A DNA stretch of 64,000 nt from Steromphala cineraria (GCA_916613615.1 OU744721.1:72111060-72175059), one strand, 5' to 3'. Positions 51,131-63,509 are shown, numbered from the stretch's first letter. Numbers and translations are program-made. The notes: generated by a model not told the origin, from the letters alone.

Positions 51131-51440
51131 GATCCTATTTGCTCTTAAGTTTTATTTTCGTTAAGGCAACTTTTTGAAAGGATCTTTTGTGACTCAACTA
51201 TCTTAAAACTAACAAATTACAACATCTGTGAGCTAAGGGACGAAAACCAAACCTTGATTTTCTTTTTATATAAGTTATATTGTTTTTGAATCTATTTGCT
51301 CATAACAAGTTATATTTTTGGTAAAGCAACTTCTTGAAGAGATCGTTTGTGACTCAACCATCTTACAACTAAAAAGATTACAACATCTGTAAGGTAAGGG
51401 ACGAAACACCATCGTTATCTTGTTGAACCATTTATTTTGT
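51131..51440 (+). repeat. 157-bp diverged tandem duplication
   Basis: Two units start at 51,131 and 51,288 (shared CTATTTGCTC, GTGACTCAAC, ATTACAACATCTGT, AGGGACGAAA). A third partial relative lies near 59,850-59,905 (GGATCTTTTGTGAATCA). Confidence 0.8.
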
Positions 51441-51635
51441 TCATTTGTTTTCGAATTTATTGTTTTTGAAAATCATCTATCACATTTATTCTTTTCAAGA
51501 ATATTCATGATAATATTTTCAGATAAATATTTCATCAATTATAAATCAATTAGTTTGGCTCGGATAACTTGTGAGAAAAACATTTTCTTTATCCTTTTCA
51601 AAGGATAATACTAACATCATTACGCATGTGAGGAT

Positions 51636-51722
51636 GCAGGCCAAAGAAGAATACAGTCACACCACCCAATCGTGTCATGCTGTAATGGTCTACTGATGGA
51701 CTTTATCTACAAAGTCCTTTGA
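51636..51722 (-). pseudogene. DETVF block, array 2 copy 2
   Basis: The minus frame reads SPSVDHYSMTRLGGVTVFFF followed by GL. It keeps the TVFFFGL core of the 55.9 kb copy but has lost the acidic DE, and has a TAA just upstream. Confidence 0.4.
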
Positions 51723-51749
51723 TGAATGGTGACAAATTTAAATCATTTC

Positions 51750-52400
51750 AGGAGGTTATTTTTGTCCACTGAATTTTGATTTATTTATGTTATATCTTTC
51801 CTACGTTTTAATGAAACATTTTATTCACAAAACGAAAACTGTCAGCAAGATGGTGTTCTGTTATGGCTATTATTGAAAAGTAGATTGGATCCTTGCAGGG
51901 TTTATTTCAGACATTGCAACCTCATAACTTCTTGAAGGAAGATAAGGTTCAACTCAAGTATCATACCAATAGTGCAGATTGATTATAGAACAAGGTCACA
52001 TTACGAATTAACATATTCATACGACTGGACATACTCTTGCAAAAACATCACCCAGTCTACCTGCAAAATTTGAATCGTGTTTGTAAGAAATGAGATTAAG
52101 ATATTGATATTGAAGTAAAATCTCACCCATCCTCAAGGCAACTTACAAATAATTGAAAATCAATATCACATAAAAATAGAAAGAGTTCAAGCTCCAAGCA
52201 AAGACATTGTGGCTGATATTGGAACGAAAATACATATGTATGTTCCCCGTCCGTTATAATCCATACTGTATCTTTACAAACCTGTAGTCTCCATTGCTGA
52301 TTGAATGTGCTATACTCATAGTTATTTCATTATCCAGATTTAATCTGACTGGAAGCAGCTGCTCACCTCAGCTCAGGTTCCTTCTTGCTCAGTACAAGTC
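51750..52400. repeat. Array 2 local duplication, right copy
   Basis: This is the partner of 50,430-51,065. Its minus-strand LRMGEILL and LNLISYKH frame at about 52,090-52,145 matches that of the left copy without length change. Confidence 0.75.
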
Positions 52401-52409
52401 TTTACTGAT

Positions 52410-52540
52410 CTTCCCTTTCGCAAATACTTTTATTTTCATTTTCCAACAATGTTTTTAAGGTTGAGGTTGTTTCGACATTTCAGATATAATAACAAGGGTG
52501 TCAACATATGTCATTGGAAACAATAGAACACACTTAATTC
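52410..52540 (-). pseudogene. Decayed first-exon copy 3 with conserved upstream flank
   Basis: The Met context at 52,439 (GGAAAATG) and the upstream flank to 52,540 match the 42.7 kb exon (shared CGACATTTCA, AACAAGGGTGTCAACATAT and ATTGGAAACA). The coding part downstream is no longer hydrophobic (MKIKVFAKGK) and stops at TGA. Confidence 0.35.
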
Positions 52541-52899
52541 AGTTCATACAGTTTATTCTACGTAAGATATGGTAATTAATAATCTTTAAAGAACCATATG
52601 ATCACGAAATATCCAATGTTTATCTGAAACTTAATTTCCCCTATTCACAACTTCAAGTACTCATCAGATTTCCATTACAAATTTATATGTTGATATCTGT
52701 CGATTTTTATCTAAAGAAAAACATTCTTAAATCAACAAAAGCAATTGACAATCAGAAATGGTATTATAAGCTCAAAGAACTGACAAAGACAATGTCCTAT
52801 TTGTCCTTGTTCAACAAAAAAGTGTCCACATTTTGCGTTCAGGCCCTACTCGTATTGCAAGCCTCTCTACTGTTCAAATGTCAACACCGGTTTAATTAG

Positions 52900-54870
52900 T
52901 CAAGATCTCACTCAAATTTCACTTCGAAACGCCTTCCTCAACTTGAAATGTATGTCAAAATATCACTTAAGTGTCTATTTAAAGAGAATCATCCTATTCG
53001 CGTTTGTTAAGAACCTTAATCTGGCACAAAGCAGCTGCGCCTAATCAGTTAAGGTCTGTACGAGACTGCTTAAGTTTAGATCTCTATTTTGCATTCCCCC
53101 TGTTTTGGAAGCCAAATATAAAAGGACTCAAGGTCAAAGAATCAAGGTTTCATTTTTGTCTCTTTCATGATATAAGTACAACCATGAATGAATTGCAGTG
53201 TATTGTAATTATCAATCTAAGAGATTGTTAAGTCATTTGGAAGCATAGATAATCAGTATATTTTGGCAAAGGGTACACTTCCCGTTTGTATCGTCATCTA
53301 TTTATAACAAACTAACCAATTTAACTAATTTGTCAATTGTATGCTTTGATATACAACGAACATGCAGTTGTCTTTTTATGATTTTTGTTTTTTGATTTCA
53401 ATTCATTGATAGCATAAAAGATTAGAAATGAAGATAATTTCCAAAGGAATGCAATCCTGACAATTGAAGAAAGGCAACTGAGTTGTATGTACGATGCAGA
53501 ATACTAAAATGGCATGCAAATGCAATTATGTCTTGAATTACAACTTTCAATATTTGTAACAAGCAGAATTTAATCAGAACACAAATCGGCTGAGAAAATG
53601 CTGATTTCTTAGGCAACTTACAAGGATCCATTTGGGGAAAAAGGTAAGCATGTATTGATATCGTTTACAATGCTTAAACAATGTCTCTCACTTCTGTTTC
53701 CTTACACAAACGAAGCTAGACTATATATATATAGAGAGAGAGAACCGATATGTGGCAAAGAAAGACATGGGATCAGCGGGTTTTTTACAAAAGAAATCCG
53801 CATATGTTCCTCAATAAAACACATTTTCAGCAAACCTTCAGTCCTAATATTCATTTGTTCTCAACATTATAAAATAACTTACGTTTTTCAAAGACCTTCA
53901 CTTTTGAAATGTTTGCCACTATTGTGTGGAGAATCCCTGGCAAATATGTTCCTCTACTCATACAAGTATCAGCTTCCAGTATGTGACGGGAAAATGATGT
54001 ATATTCATATTCTCTAAAAATATCAATTTTGATATTTATTGAATTCGTGGATTAAAGCAATCACAACATTAAATGACAATTACAAGTTACCTAATAATAA
54101 TTAATTTGAAACTGATTATATAAGTACATTTGTAACTTAAGCAATTTTTGTTGATATGTCATTTTCAAAAGGCAAAACTTATAGCATATTCCTTTATGAC
54201 GAATTACCAGTCAAAAATGCTCTACAGTTCTACATACAATAACTTTTGATCTTATAACTAACATACCTAACGGAGGGACCTCTGTTGCCAAATATATCAA
54301 ATGTGTCAAGGTATATATTTTTAAATATGAACGTCTTACTACCATATGGCAGTAGTGTGCACGAATGTGATAGCCTATGATTACATGAGTCGAACTGAAG
54401 TGAACACCATTTTACATAATGTTTTCACTAAGTTCAAAGGCAATAAAACAAACGTATGTTAAATAAGATTATATAAAACACAAAACAACATTAAGAGGAA
54501 TCTAATTACATAAAAACATTCAATGTATATCATCTAACAATAAACGTGTGTTAGATAGGATAATTATAAACGTATACTGTTTGTTTTGTCAAGTAGTTTT
54601 GAATAGAGAGATCCATTGTGACACGAAAATGTATTCTTTTTGTCATATATTGTTAGTTGTCATCTAAAATAAGCTGCTGAATAAAACAAATAGTTTCATG
54701 TAGTAAATTGTAAAACACCTCCAAACGTTTCAAACAGTTTTTGATAATACCTAAAAGTAAAGGATCTTCAGAATGTAGACAAAACACATTTTAGAAATAA
54801 TCATTCGTTTATCGATTCATACTATTAAAAACAAACCTTGAAAATGCTCTAGAAAGAGACATATCAATTT
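52900..54870. other. No supported gene
   Basis: A 120-codon plus-strand frame at 53,655-54,017 overlaps an AT/AG simple repeat (53,721-53,742) and lacks recognisable motifs or relatives in the window. I see nothing else. Confidence 0.4.
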
Positions 54871-54879
54871 CAATCCCAG

Positions 54880-54985
54880 AACACTGATTCCGTGAATATC
54901 TAAGACTGGTATTATTTCATAATTCAATTATCTACAACAATCAATGTAACGGCAGCTGAGGTCTCAAAGCTTTCATTTTATTGAA
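54880..54985 (-). pseudogene. Ig strand-G-like block, array 2 copy 2
   Basis: The minus strand reads SFETSAAVTLIV up to a GTAGAT donor-like site. About 50 bp later a CCAGTCTTAG acceptor-like site precedes DIHGISVLGLKLI. It lies 0.95 kb downstream (on the minus strand) of the DETVF block at 55.9 kb; the 59.2/60.2 kb pair has the same spacing. Confidence 0.35.
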
Positions 54986-55870
54986 ACATCAGAGCCTAAT
55001 TTGACAGATTTTCTCCGAATAATTTGATTGCCTCCATATGTGGATTATTTTCAGAATTGCATCAGGACAATGTCTAAAAATTAATAGAATATAGTTTCAT
55101 GTTGATAATGTTTGTTTTTCGGAAAAGAAGAGTTAAATTAAAATGAAGTCACTGGCATAGGAGAAATGAGGTGCTGCACGATCGATCATGGTAGGGATTT
55201 ATAAAGGCTTTGACATTAAAGCACAAAACATACTCCATTTTTGTTGACCGAAGTAAGGGTGACTGTAGCTCATAATGAAATTAAACTTGTGATGTTATTT
55301 CAATATTCAAAACCTTACATAAGCCTGCCAAACACGTATTTCTAAAATGAAAAAATAAATTTGTGCCACCTGCCATTCAGTTATTTATCCCATTCAAGTT
55401 TAGACATTTCATAACGTTTAGGCAAATACATTCGTCTTTGTACATGTAACATTGTTCTAAGAAAATTTCTGCAGTAATATAAAGTTTGAATTTAAACAAA
55501 GCCTTTTTGATTTTTAAACCACCCTGAAAATAATGAGAATTGATGGAAAGTAGGTTATGCTTAATCTGCTTTGAAACATTCTGTTCTCTTTCAATTTCGA
55601 AACTGTCATTTCATGTGTTGGTCAGTCATCCATATCTTTTAATTGAAAAATATTTATAAAGTTGAATTTTGGAAAGATAACCAACATTTATATTAATGTC
55701 AAGTTCATCTTTGATTTAATCAATTCTTAACCATTTTTTCCGAATATTCTTAGTTATTCTTAAGTTTTCAATCTATCTATCCGAAAATCATCCTCAGATA
55801 TACTCATTGAGGGCATGAAATTGTGCTTAACAAAATATACCAATATAGGGTAATCCTATGAGAATACATA

Positions 55871-56000
55871 TCAGTCAACAGTTGACAGCCCAAAGAAGAA
55901 TACAGTCTCGTCATTCTCCCTCATCGTTTCATGCTCAAAGGGTTTGCTGATGTGTGATGAACTTGGGAGTCCTTTACAAACTGGCATGACATTAAGATAT
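55871..56000 (-). pseudogene. DETVF block, array 2 copy 3, intact frame
   Basis: The minus frame includes PVCKGLPSSSHISKPFEHET then MRENDETVFFFGLSTVD and a TGA. This is the most open of the four copies. ENDETVFFF resembles strand B of an Ig domain in pattern only. The TGA may lie in an intron, since a GTCAAC or GTTGAC precedes it. Confidence 0.4.
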
Positions 56001-56009
56001 GACAATGAA

Positions 56010-57880
56010 AATAAAACTGAAGGAAGTGTATGGATTGGGTTCTTTAATGATACTTTCGTCAATCTTCATTTACCCAGATACTTGCACCATTATTTCAGAA
56101 ACTTAAACATTGACTTAAACTGAAACGCTACTTCATAACAATTTTTTTTTTACTCTTCAATCGTTTCAATGTTATCCATGTATATGGGTTTCATAGGAAG
56201 TAGTAAATCATTTAGTCCACCTTTTAAAGCAAGAATATTTTATGATCAGTTATGACATTTCGCAGCTATCTACCACATTAACACATTATTTTCATGACAA
56301 GAGATAAACTATGAATTACATAAACATTATCTAAGATATCACCAATTGTCTGGATGCTTTTACTTCTAATTTGGAAATTTCAATCTGGATCATTGCTGAA
56401 GGGTTGTCCCATGTACGTCCAAAGATATAACTGACCATTCGTTTTAATGTCGTTCACATGTTACTTTTATAATAGTTGTATTCAGCATAACATATGTGCT
56501 AATCAACATGTACATATCTTGTTTTAGCTAAGATATTAACTTCATTTAGATAAGACCTCCTTAAAACTTTCACTTTCACTACGAGATTTTTATTTTGAAA
56601 TAAAAAACATTTGCATTGTACTTTTTAACTAAATGAATCATTGATGATCTTTAACGAAATAAATATAAGCGAGATCTATGAAAACATCAGTTCTGAGGTG
56701 AATAGAGTCTATCTCATCAGTTCAAATTAAGATCCAAACATCGTTTTGTATCTGATAAACAGGGTCAATAGAAGAGTACAGAAATAACCAAGTCATTACC
56801 AGTTTGCCAGCTTCTATAATAGCCTAGCACACCAATATTTGAACTTCAGACCTGGTACTAAAAGAATAACTCTTTAATAATAAATTGTGTTATTACCCAT
56901 ACGGTCGAGGAAACACGAGTGTATTTTTGTTGTTGATATCCGAACATGTGCTTTTTAAAGATTCTCAACGTTGATTGGTTCCTAAGAGAACGAAAGTCGA
57001 TTGGTCGACGGAACTATTTTCACGTTTCATTGATAAATAGAACGTGCAGAACACACGCATGTCAATTAAGTTAAAAATCAAATCTAACATCCACGAATAG
57101 TACTGCAAATCGTATTTGATATTTAAACCCAATCATGCATAGTATTATTTGACAATTCATTCACGTGTTTAATTTTACTGCAATCTCAAGATTGCTTTTT
57201 TCCTGATGCACAATCAGCACTGTCTAATCACCATAGGAACTCAAATTCAAAACATACAGTCATGTAATCGACAACTTTCCAAACCAACATACCCATAGTC
57301 TATCAGATTTTGGAAGTTGGAACAATCCTACCTACTCAACAGGCCGTTTCACAGGTCAGTTAGAGTTATCGTTCTTGATACTGGCGACGTGAATGAAAGT
57401 ACCATCAAAAGTAACAAATGTTGTTCAAACTTCAGATTACTTGATTATCATGATATGCAAACTTGTTTTGACGCATTCTTTGTGAGTTTCCCTTAAGATA
57501 TTGCCACTTTTATCAGTTCTAATTTTACAAAAATGACAGTTTGTTTTACATTTTCGTTACAACATTGTTCCGTCAGCAACACATCGCTGTGGTTGTACGG
57601 CAATATTTATTATCTCTGTCCAAAAATCGTGTTTGTTAAGAGGATTATGTGTGTTAATTTGTTCAAGGTTGAAAAGTGTATCATACCATTCAGTGACAAT
57701 ATTTTTTCTTATTTTTCAGTTTCGTATTGCTTTGAAACCGAACTAGCTTATAAAGCGTTGTTGACTAATTCACTATGGAGATATTCGATTGGACACGCAT
57801 ATGAATATTGATTGGTTTCACTTACTACGATTTCTCAATCGCATGTTTTCAGTCTTTTTTAAAAATTATATTTCATTTGA
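56010..57880. other. Array 2 spacer with one repeated block
   Basis: About 56,610-56,715 matches the window's end (63,895-64,000). On the minus strand both copies read IDSIHLR followed by about 16 similar residues without indels. A 92-codon plus frame at 57,533-57,811 has no support. Confidence 0.35.
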
Positions 57881-57889
57881 AATGGGTAG

Positions 57890-58037
57890 TATATAGAATA
57901 ACCAACTCAGCACGAGTGATTACGGGATATCTGCCTTCCTCAAAATAATACTCGCCAAGGCTCGCGTCTTTGAATATTATTTTGACTCGGTCAGATATCT
58001 CGTAATCATTCGTACCTCGTTAATTATTCTCTACATA
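57890..58037. mobile_element. Palindromic MITE
   Basis: Inverted arms (left ACGAGTGATTACGGGATATC; complement of right ACGAATGATTACGAGATATC) continue to ATAATACTCGCCAAGG near the centre. The arms are about 60 bp and the borders approximate. Confidence 0.8.
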
Positions 58038-58224
58038 TTCATTCAACACGACAATACCTGTCCTGGTTTGATTATGTGTTGCATCATATGTAGCTACATG
58101 AAAGTACCCAACATCTGATCAATGCTTAAACAGCACAAGATAATCCATTATTTTACCTTCCTGCAGCCAAACACTATCAGACCTCACTAACAGATCACTA
58201 AGGCCAGTGCTTCAAGCAACATTT

Positions 58225-58500
58225 CTCTGATTGAATAGTATTGATAGCAGGAACACAATACAGTTGTGGGTTGAAATATTTCAAGGGGTTTGAGAGTTAG
58301 TGACGGCAGATCTGAGAACACTTTCCACCAGTATTATACGTTTGGTAATGGGACAATCTAACACATTATTTCCCTGAGAGAATCTACGCCAATCTTGCTC
58401 TTTTCCCCGTTTTTGTTTGTAAGAAATGGGATTAAGGTATTGAAGTAGAAGTAATATCTCCCTTCTTCTCAAGGCATTTTACAACTTACAAATAATGGAA
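58225..58500 (-). pseudogene. Shared array blocks near 58.3 kb
   Basis: At 58,236-58,265 the complement GTGTTCCTGCTATCAATACT matches a block of the first array (10.70, 18.97, 27.66 and 37.36 kb), linking the two arrays. At 58,400-58,475 the minus frame LRRREILLLLQYLNPISYKQ matches the 50.7 and 52.1 kb copies. No known domain was recognised. Confidence 0.35.
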
Positions 58501-58662
58501 AATCAATAACACATTGAAAAAGAAAAAGTGCAAGCTCTAAGCATGCGCTCGCTGGGTCAACTGTGTCAATAAGGGGAAATACAGTGGTGCGATCTTCATC
58601 TGCTGAATAAAAAAAAAATTCCATGTGGAAAAATGTGAAAACCTTCAAACGTCATCTATGCT

Positions 58663-59026
58663 TTAAAGGGGCAGTAGCACGTTTTTAGGGGGAATATAAG
58701 GTGATGTCAGGAAAATGAAAATAAATGGTTCCAATCTTTAGACAATGTATAAAAACTAAATGGAGCAGTAATAAATCAAATATACAATGTAAAGTTAAGC
58801 CATGCAATTCCTTTTCTTACACAAAATGAATAAAAGGTGTTCACACAAAAATGGCTGCCAATGGATTTTATGTGAATCCTCATACTTTTTTCTCTGACTA
58901 CGGATGATTGGTTTGTGTTATGAGATTTATGATACTATCAAAGTAATACATTTAGCATTAACTTATAGTTATCAGTGAAAAATTGAAAATATAAAATTTT
59001 CAAAAAACGTGCTACTGCCCCTTTAA
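58663..59026. mobile_element. 364-bp MITE with TTAA ends, copy 2
   Basis: This copy has the same length and inverted repeats as the one at 43,502, with TTAA at 58,663-58,666 and 59,023-59,026. The interiors match almost throughout (GGTGATGTCAGGAAAATGAA, TTACACAAAATGAAT), roughly 88-90 percent by eye. Confidence 0.9.
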
Positions 59027-59159
59027 TAATAAATGAAATGAAATGATTTTTAGAAAGTAGAAAAAATACTGATTGAAAGGATTATCTCCATTTATGGAAC
59101 CACACTATTCAGGAAAACCTCTTAAACACTCTAAGAGAGACATATTAATTTCAACAATC

Positions 59160-59280
59160 ACAATCAATTGATAACTCAACAAAACCGATTTCGTGAATAT
59201 CGAAGACTGGTATTATTTCATAACTCAATTATGCACAATTATCAGTGAAACGACAGCTGAGGTCTCAAAGCTTTCATTTC
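59160..59280 (-). pseudogene. Ig strand-G-like block, array 2 copy 3
   Basis: The minus strand reads SFETSAVVSLIIV, then a GTGCAT. The following CCAGTCTTCG has lost the AG of the acceptor seen at 54.9 kb, and DIHEIGF follows. This suggests decay of the splice site in this copy. Confidence 0.3.
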
Positions 59281-60172
59281 CTTGCAACTTGAGAGATTAG
59301 ATTGATTGATTATCTCTGATTTTTTGTATTGCTTCCTTCTTCGAATTGTTATCATAATTGATTTAGGACAAAATGTAAGGTTATCTATTTTTCTTTTGAT
59401 ATATGTCTGTGATACATACAATATTAATCATATTGAAATGTAAGTTAGTGACATAACAAATAGGAATGCTGTACAAGAGTAGGTACATACATAGGAACTT
59501 TATATCAAGCTTTTCATAACTGAAATGAAATTATGTTATCAGCGTCAATTGTATATCCAAAGTTATTTGATTATATATTGAAGGTATATTCTGATGGTAT
59601 AACAATTGGCAATAGGCAAAGTCTTTCCTTTTGTAACATTGATATTGTTTTCAAAAATTGTTCTGTCTACATATTTGATTTTAGACAAAACTCTTTTCTA
59701 CTGTTAAAATCCCTCATGATTAGACTATGAGTTATTTTGATAGTACAAATGAAATCGTAATGTTGTAATATGCTTTGAATGACTCTGCTCAAAATAAATT
59801 TTGTAACTTTACTGTTTTGACTGTTATTCATATTTTTCAAAGTTCGAACTCATGAAGCAGTTTTGCGAAGGGATCTTTTGTGAATCACTTATCTTCAATT
59901 TGGACAAATATTGAAAAGAGGATTTTGGATTCGTAACGGTTTTCATGTCAAGTTCATTTTTGAGTACGTCACTTATTCCAAAGTGTAAGTTTGTTTTGTT
60001 TTTATTAGTTGTGATATGAATATAGCTCTTTAAAAATCACATATACATGTAGATACCACAGAGATATTGTTGATTATTTTGATATCTGTCTTGGATATGC
60101 GTTGTGAACATCAAATTGTGTTTCAAATCATTCCAGGATAATAGCAATATAGTTATCCTATGAGAATACAAA

Positions 60173-60250
60173 TCAGTCAACAGATGACAGCTCAAAGAAG
60201 AATACTGTCTCGTCATTCTCCCTCATTTTCTCAGACGGGGCTTTAAGTTT
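60173..60250 (-). pseudogene. DETVF block, array 2 copy 4
   Basis: The minus frame reads KAPSEKMRENDETVFFFELS and ends SVD with TGA. The part upstream of the Met has diverged completely from the 55.9 kb copy, so only the core is conserved. Confidence 0.4.
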
Positions 60251-61120
60251 GCGAAAATTAAACCTAGCTCGAGTAACACACATGCAAGGCATGTTTCTTT
60301 ATATCTTTGAAATTCTTGTAAACAACCAAATCTATTGGTTGTAATTAATCAGTGCATGCAGCTGGTACTTACATAAATTCGATGTTCTTATCCCGAAGAA
60401 ATTCTCTCCAGCTCTCGTACTATGGGCCTTGTAGATATCAAATATGGTCTTTCTGGTCATGTGATAAGCCAAGCTTGAGGTCACATACGGGTAAATGATT
60501 TTATAAAAATGTTAACATCGATTCTTCATTACTCCAATCTGTCTCAATATGAGAGATATCCCAGTCATAGTGAAAGTCAACTGTTTGTTGACATATCTGT
60601 TTTACCAGCGAAACTCAGTTGGAAAGGTAACATTTGTCCATATTTTGTCATGTCGATAAGCCACATTAATTCAACCAGATGTAATTTGCAAAAACATAAA
60701 CCACAGGAGTTGGTCACATATCACATTTGACAAATGCACAAAAATTATGCCAAGCGAAAATAAATGTTTTTACAGTAATAGGTAATTGTTTATCTGCTAT
60801 TATGCAAAATCCGCTGATCAGTTTCCATATTAAGAAGCGATCAACCACTTAAACACATTGTTTTCTGACAATGCTCATAAACACAGAAATCACTAAATTT
60901 TCCTGACAAAAGAGCAGCTACAAATGATATGCAAAAATGACATAATATATCAATAGTATACTGACATCATACTTATGTATCTTAAATGACTGCAACGAAA
61001 TAATAATACAATGAGAAAATAAGTAATCATTACAAACGAAAATATGCCAAGCACGATATACCTGCAGAAATTAAATGAACAGCCATATGTTTACTCTCCT
61101 TCATGGTGCTAGTATTTTAT

Positions 61121-61131
61121 GTAAGAACTGT
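61121..61131 (+). repeat. Target-site duplication, left
   Basis: GTAAGAACTGT is identical to 63,510-63,520 and brackets the LINE insertion exactly. Confidence 0.9.
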
Positions 61132-63509
61132 AGGTAGGTAGGTAGGTAGGTGAAATTAAGGGCGAAGTTTGGGCCAAATATGACCTACATGCGCCCGGCA
61201 CTTGGAGTGATTATTGAGAGTTAAAAACATTTAAAAGTTAAAATTGAGTATTATATGTTATATAAGGTCATATGTGCCAGTGTTCTTGACAAAATTTAAA
61301 ACTGATCTTTGGATTTCACCAAACATCAAATTTTCACCAAGAATAGATCTTAGTGAGAAAATATTTGATTTGGAGATAACAATTGCAACCTCTCTGAGTT
61401 CTTCACGATGATCTTTATGCCCTTCACATTCAATAAGATAATGACTGACAGTCTCTGGACAATTATTAAAACAATGAACACACGAAGGAGATGAATCATT
61501 GTCTAAAACGTGCTTGTAAGCATTTAGTCCACAATGGCCAAGTCTTAAACGAGTGAGGATCACTTCGTCTCTCCGGTTTTGTCGCCGAATCTTGGTGTGC
61601 TTAACAACTTTAGGGCATGAGCTATGCATGTGTCTGGCAGTGTTGCCCCTATCCCAGTCGTGTTGCCACTGTTCATAGATTGATGTATTCACAGAAGCAT
61701 AGAAATCCTTTGGCACTGGATATATATCCTCAAAATCCACGTTGGGTTTGGATAAAGATGATTTTGCAAGCTGGTCAGCTTTCTCGTTTCCATGGAGACC
61801 TACATGTGCAGGAACCCATATTATGTCACAGCTTATATAAGTTTCATTCAAAACGGTACCAAGATGTAATATTTCATATAGAATGTCACTGCGTTGCCCG
61901 TTTGCACCTGAGTGAATGGCTTGAACCGCTGCTAAGGAATCTGTAAAAATGATTGATTCAAGATTATGATTTTTTACCCACACTAGAGCCATTAGAATAG
62001 CTGTTAATTCTGCTGCAAAAACTGACAAATGATCTTGTAATCTAAACAGTTCTTCTACCTCTAACGATGGAATATAGAAAGCTGCGCCAACGTGTCCTGT
62101 AGCAGGGTCTTTAGACGCATCTGTATAAATATGATTAAATCCATGGTAGCGTGTATTGATGAAATCAGATGCTACTGATTTTATGATAATAGGACTCATT
62201 TGTTTATGTATAACTGAGGCCAAATCAGTATTAAGTGATGGTTGGGTAAGACACCATGGGGCTGATTTGGGAAGCTTGAATGGGGCATTTAGTTGTAAAT
62301 CTTGAATTTTGCACTTGTGAGCGAGTTGTCGAGCCGCTAACCCAAAGGGTAGTTTGCCATGGTTCCAATCACACATGACATATTCCACGCACTCATTCAA
62401 CACGTCTCTTGAAGAATGGTAATCAGAGGATGATGTCAAGGAGAGATACGTTTTAAGTGCGGACTTTTGACGGCAGTAGGCGAGAGGAGGTTCCGAACAC
62501 TCTACCTGCATAGCAGCTATGGGAGTTGTTGGAAATGCCCCTGTAGCTATTCTTAAAGCTTTTGATTGAACTCGGTCAAGTTTAGTTAAGTGACACTTTG
62601 CTGCATTCATAAAGACTTGGCTGCCATAATCCAATCTTGATAGAATGAGAGCCTTGTAGAGTAAAAGTAGTGATGATTTATCGGCACCCCATTTTGTACC
62701 CGATACGCATTTCAAGGGATTTAGTCCTTTTGAACACTTTCCCGATAAGTAGGTTATGTGACGAGACCAAGTAAGTTTACTATCAAAGTAAACTCCCAAA
62801 AATTTAAAATCAGGGACGAAATTGATTCGATGTTCTCCAATAGTAAGAAACAAATCATGAACAAGTTTGCGTTTTGTAAAATTCATGGCCACTGATTTTG
62901 AAATGGAGATTTTGAATCCCCATTGAGAACACCATTTGTATACTGAATCTAGTCCTGTTTGAATGGAACGGAGAACAAAGTCAATATTTCCAAAACGTCT
63001 CCAAAAGGCTCCATCGTCAGCAAATTGAGAGGCATCAATATTCACAGGTAGTGAATCAAACATATCATTGATCATGATATTAAAAAGAAGTGGGCTTATA
63101 ACACTGCCTTGAGGGGTTCCGTTCTGAATAACATGCACCCCTGATAGATCTTGGCCTATGCGAACTCGTATTGTTCGGTGAGAGAGAAATGAACCGATCC
63201 ATTTCAGCATTCGACCTTTGACTCCAAGGCTTTGTAGCTTAAATAAGAGTCCTTGTCTCCAAAGCATATCATAGGCCTTCTCGATGTCAAGGAATACACA
63301 AAACATGTATTCCTGGTTGCTTATAGCCTTTTGTGCCGCCGTTTGTAGGCGGATGAGTTGGTCTGTACATGAGCGATTTTTCCTGAAACCAGATGGAATT
63401 CTGTTAAGAAGTTGATTGGATTCCATATGATAACTCAAGCGGTTGCTCACCAACCTTTCCATGATTTTACAGAGATTTGATGTCAAGGCTATTGGTCGAT
63501 ATGATGATG
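61132..63509 (-). mobile_element. 5'-truncated LINE with RT and RNase H
   Basis: This non-LTR retrotransposon is in minus orientation. It ends at low coordinates in about five tandem 4-bp TACC-type units (61,132-61,151) instead of poly(A), a feature of several Jockey/I-type and related clades. It is cut at the start of the RT domain, so ORF1 and the endonuclease are missing. A perfect 11-bp target duplication and an uninterrupted frame imply a recent insertion. Confidence 0.92.
61258..63509 (-). CDS. LINE reverse transcriptase/RNase H ORF, 5'-truncated
   Basis: The protein would copy element RNA into DNA at the target site. There is no native start: the element frame begins near 63,509 with PSSYRPIALTSNLCK (RT N-terminal motif), and the internal codon at 63,486 is TTG. 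Counting from there, residues 33-44 carry the GFRKNRSCTDQL motif, 65-76 motif A (FLDIEKAYD), 121-137 motif B (NGTPQGSVISPLLFNI) and 155-158 the catalytic FADD. RNase H covers about 453-580 with IYTDAS, AAELTAI, FTDSLAA and HGNEKADQLAK. A terminal CVHC..H..C knuckle follows near 690. The frame is open throughout, but without the endonuclease the copy is not autonomous. The clade is I/Jockey-like by the RNase H domain; exact placement is uncertain. Confidence 0.93.

Noticed and set aside
53655..54017. 120-codon plus-strand frame
   Set aside because: It includes simple-repeat sequence (YREREP from an AT/AG repeat) and has no other support.
57533..57811. 92-codon plus-strand frame
   Set aside because: It has no relatives, domain or start context to support it.
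61617..61946. 109-codon plus-strand frame
   Set aside because: It is antisense to the RNase H part of the LINE ORF.
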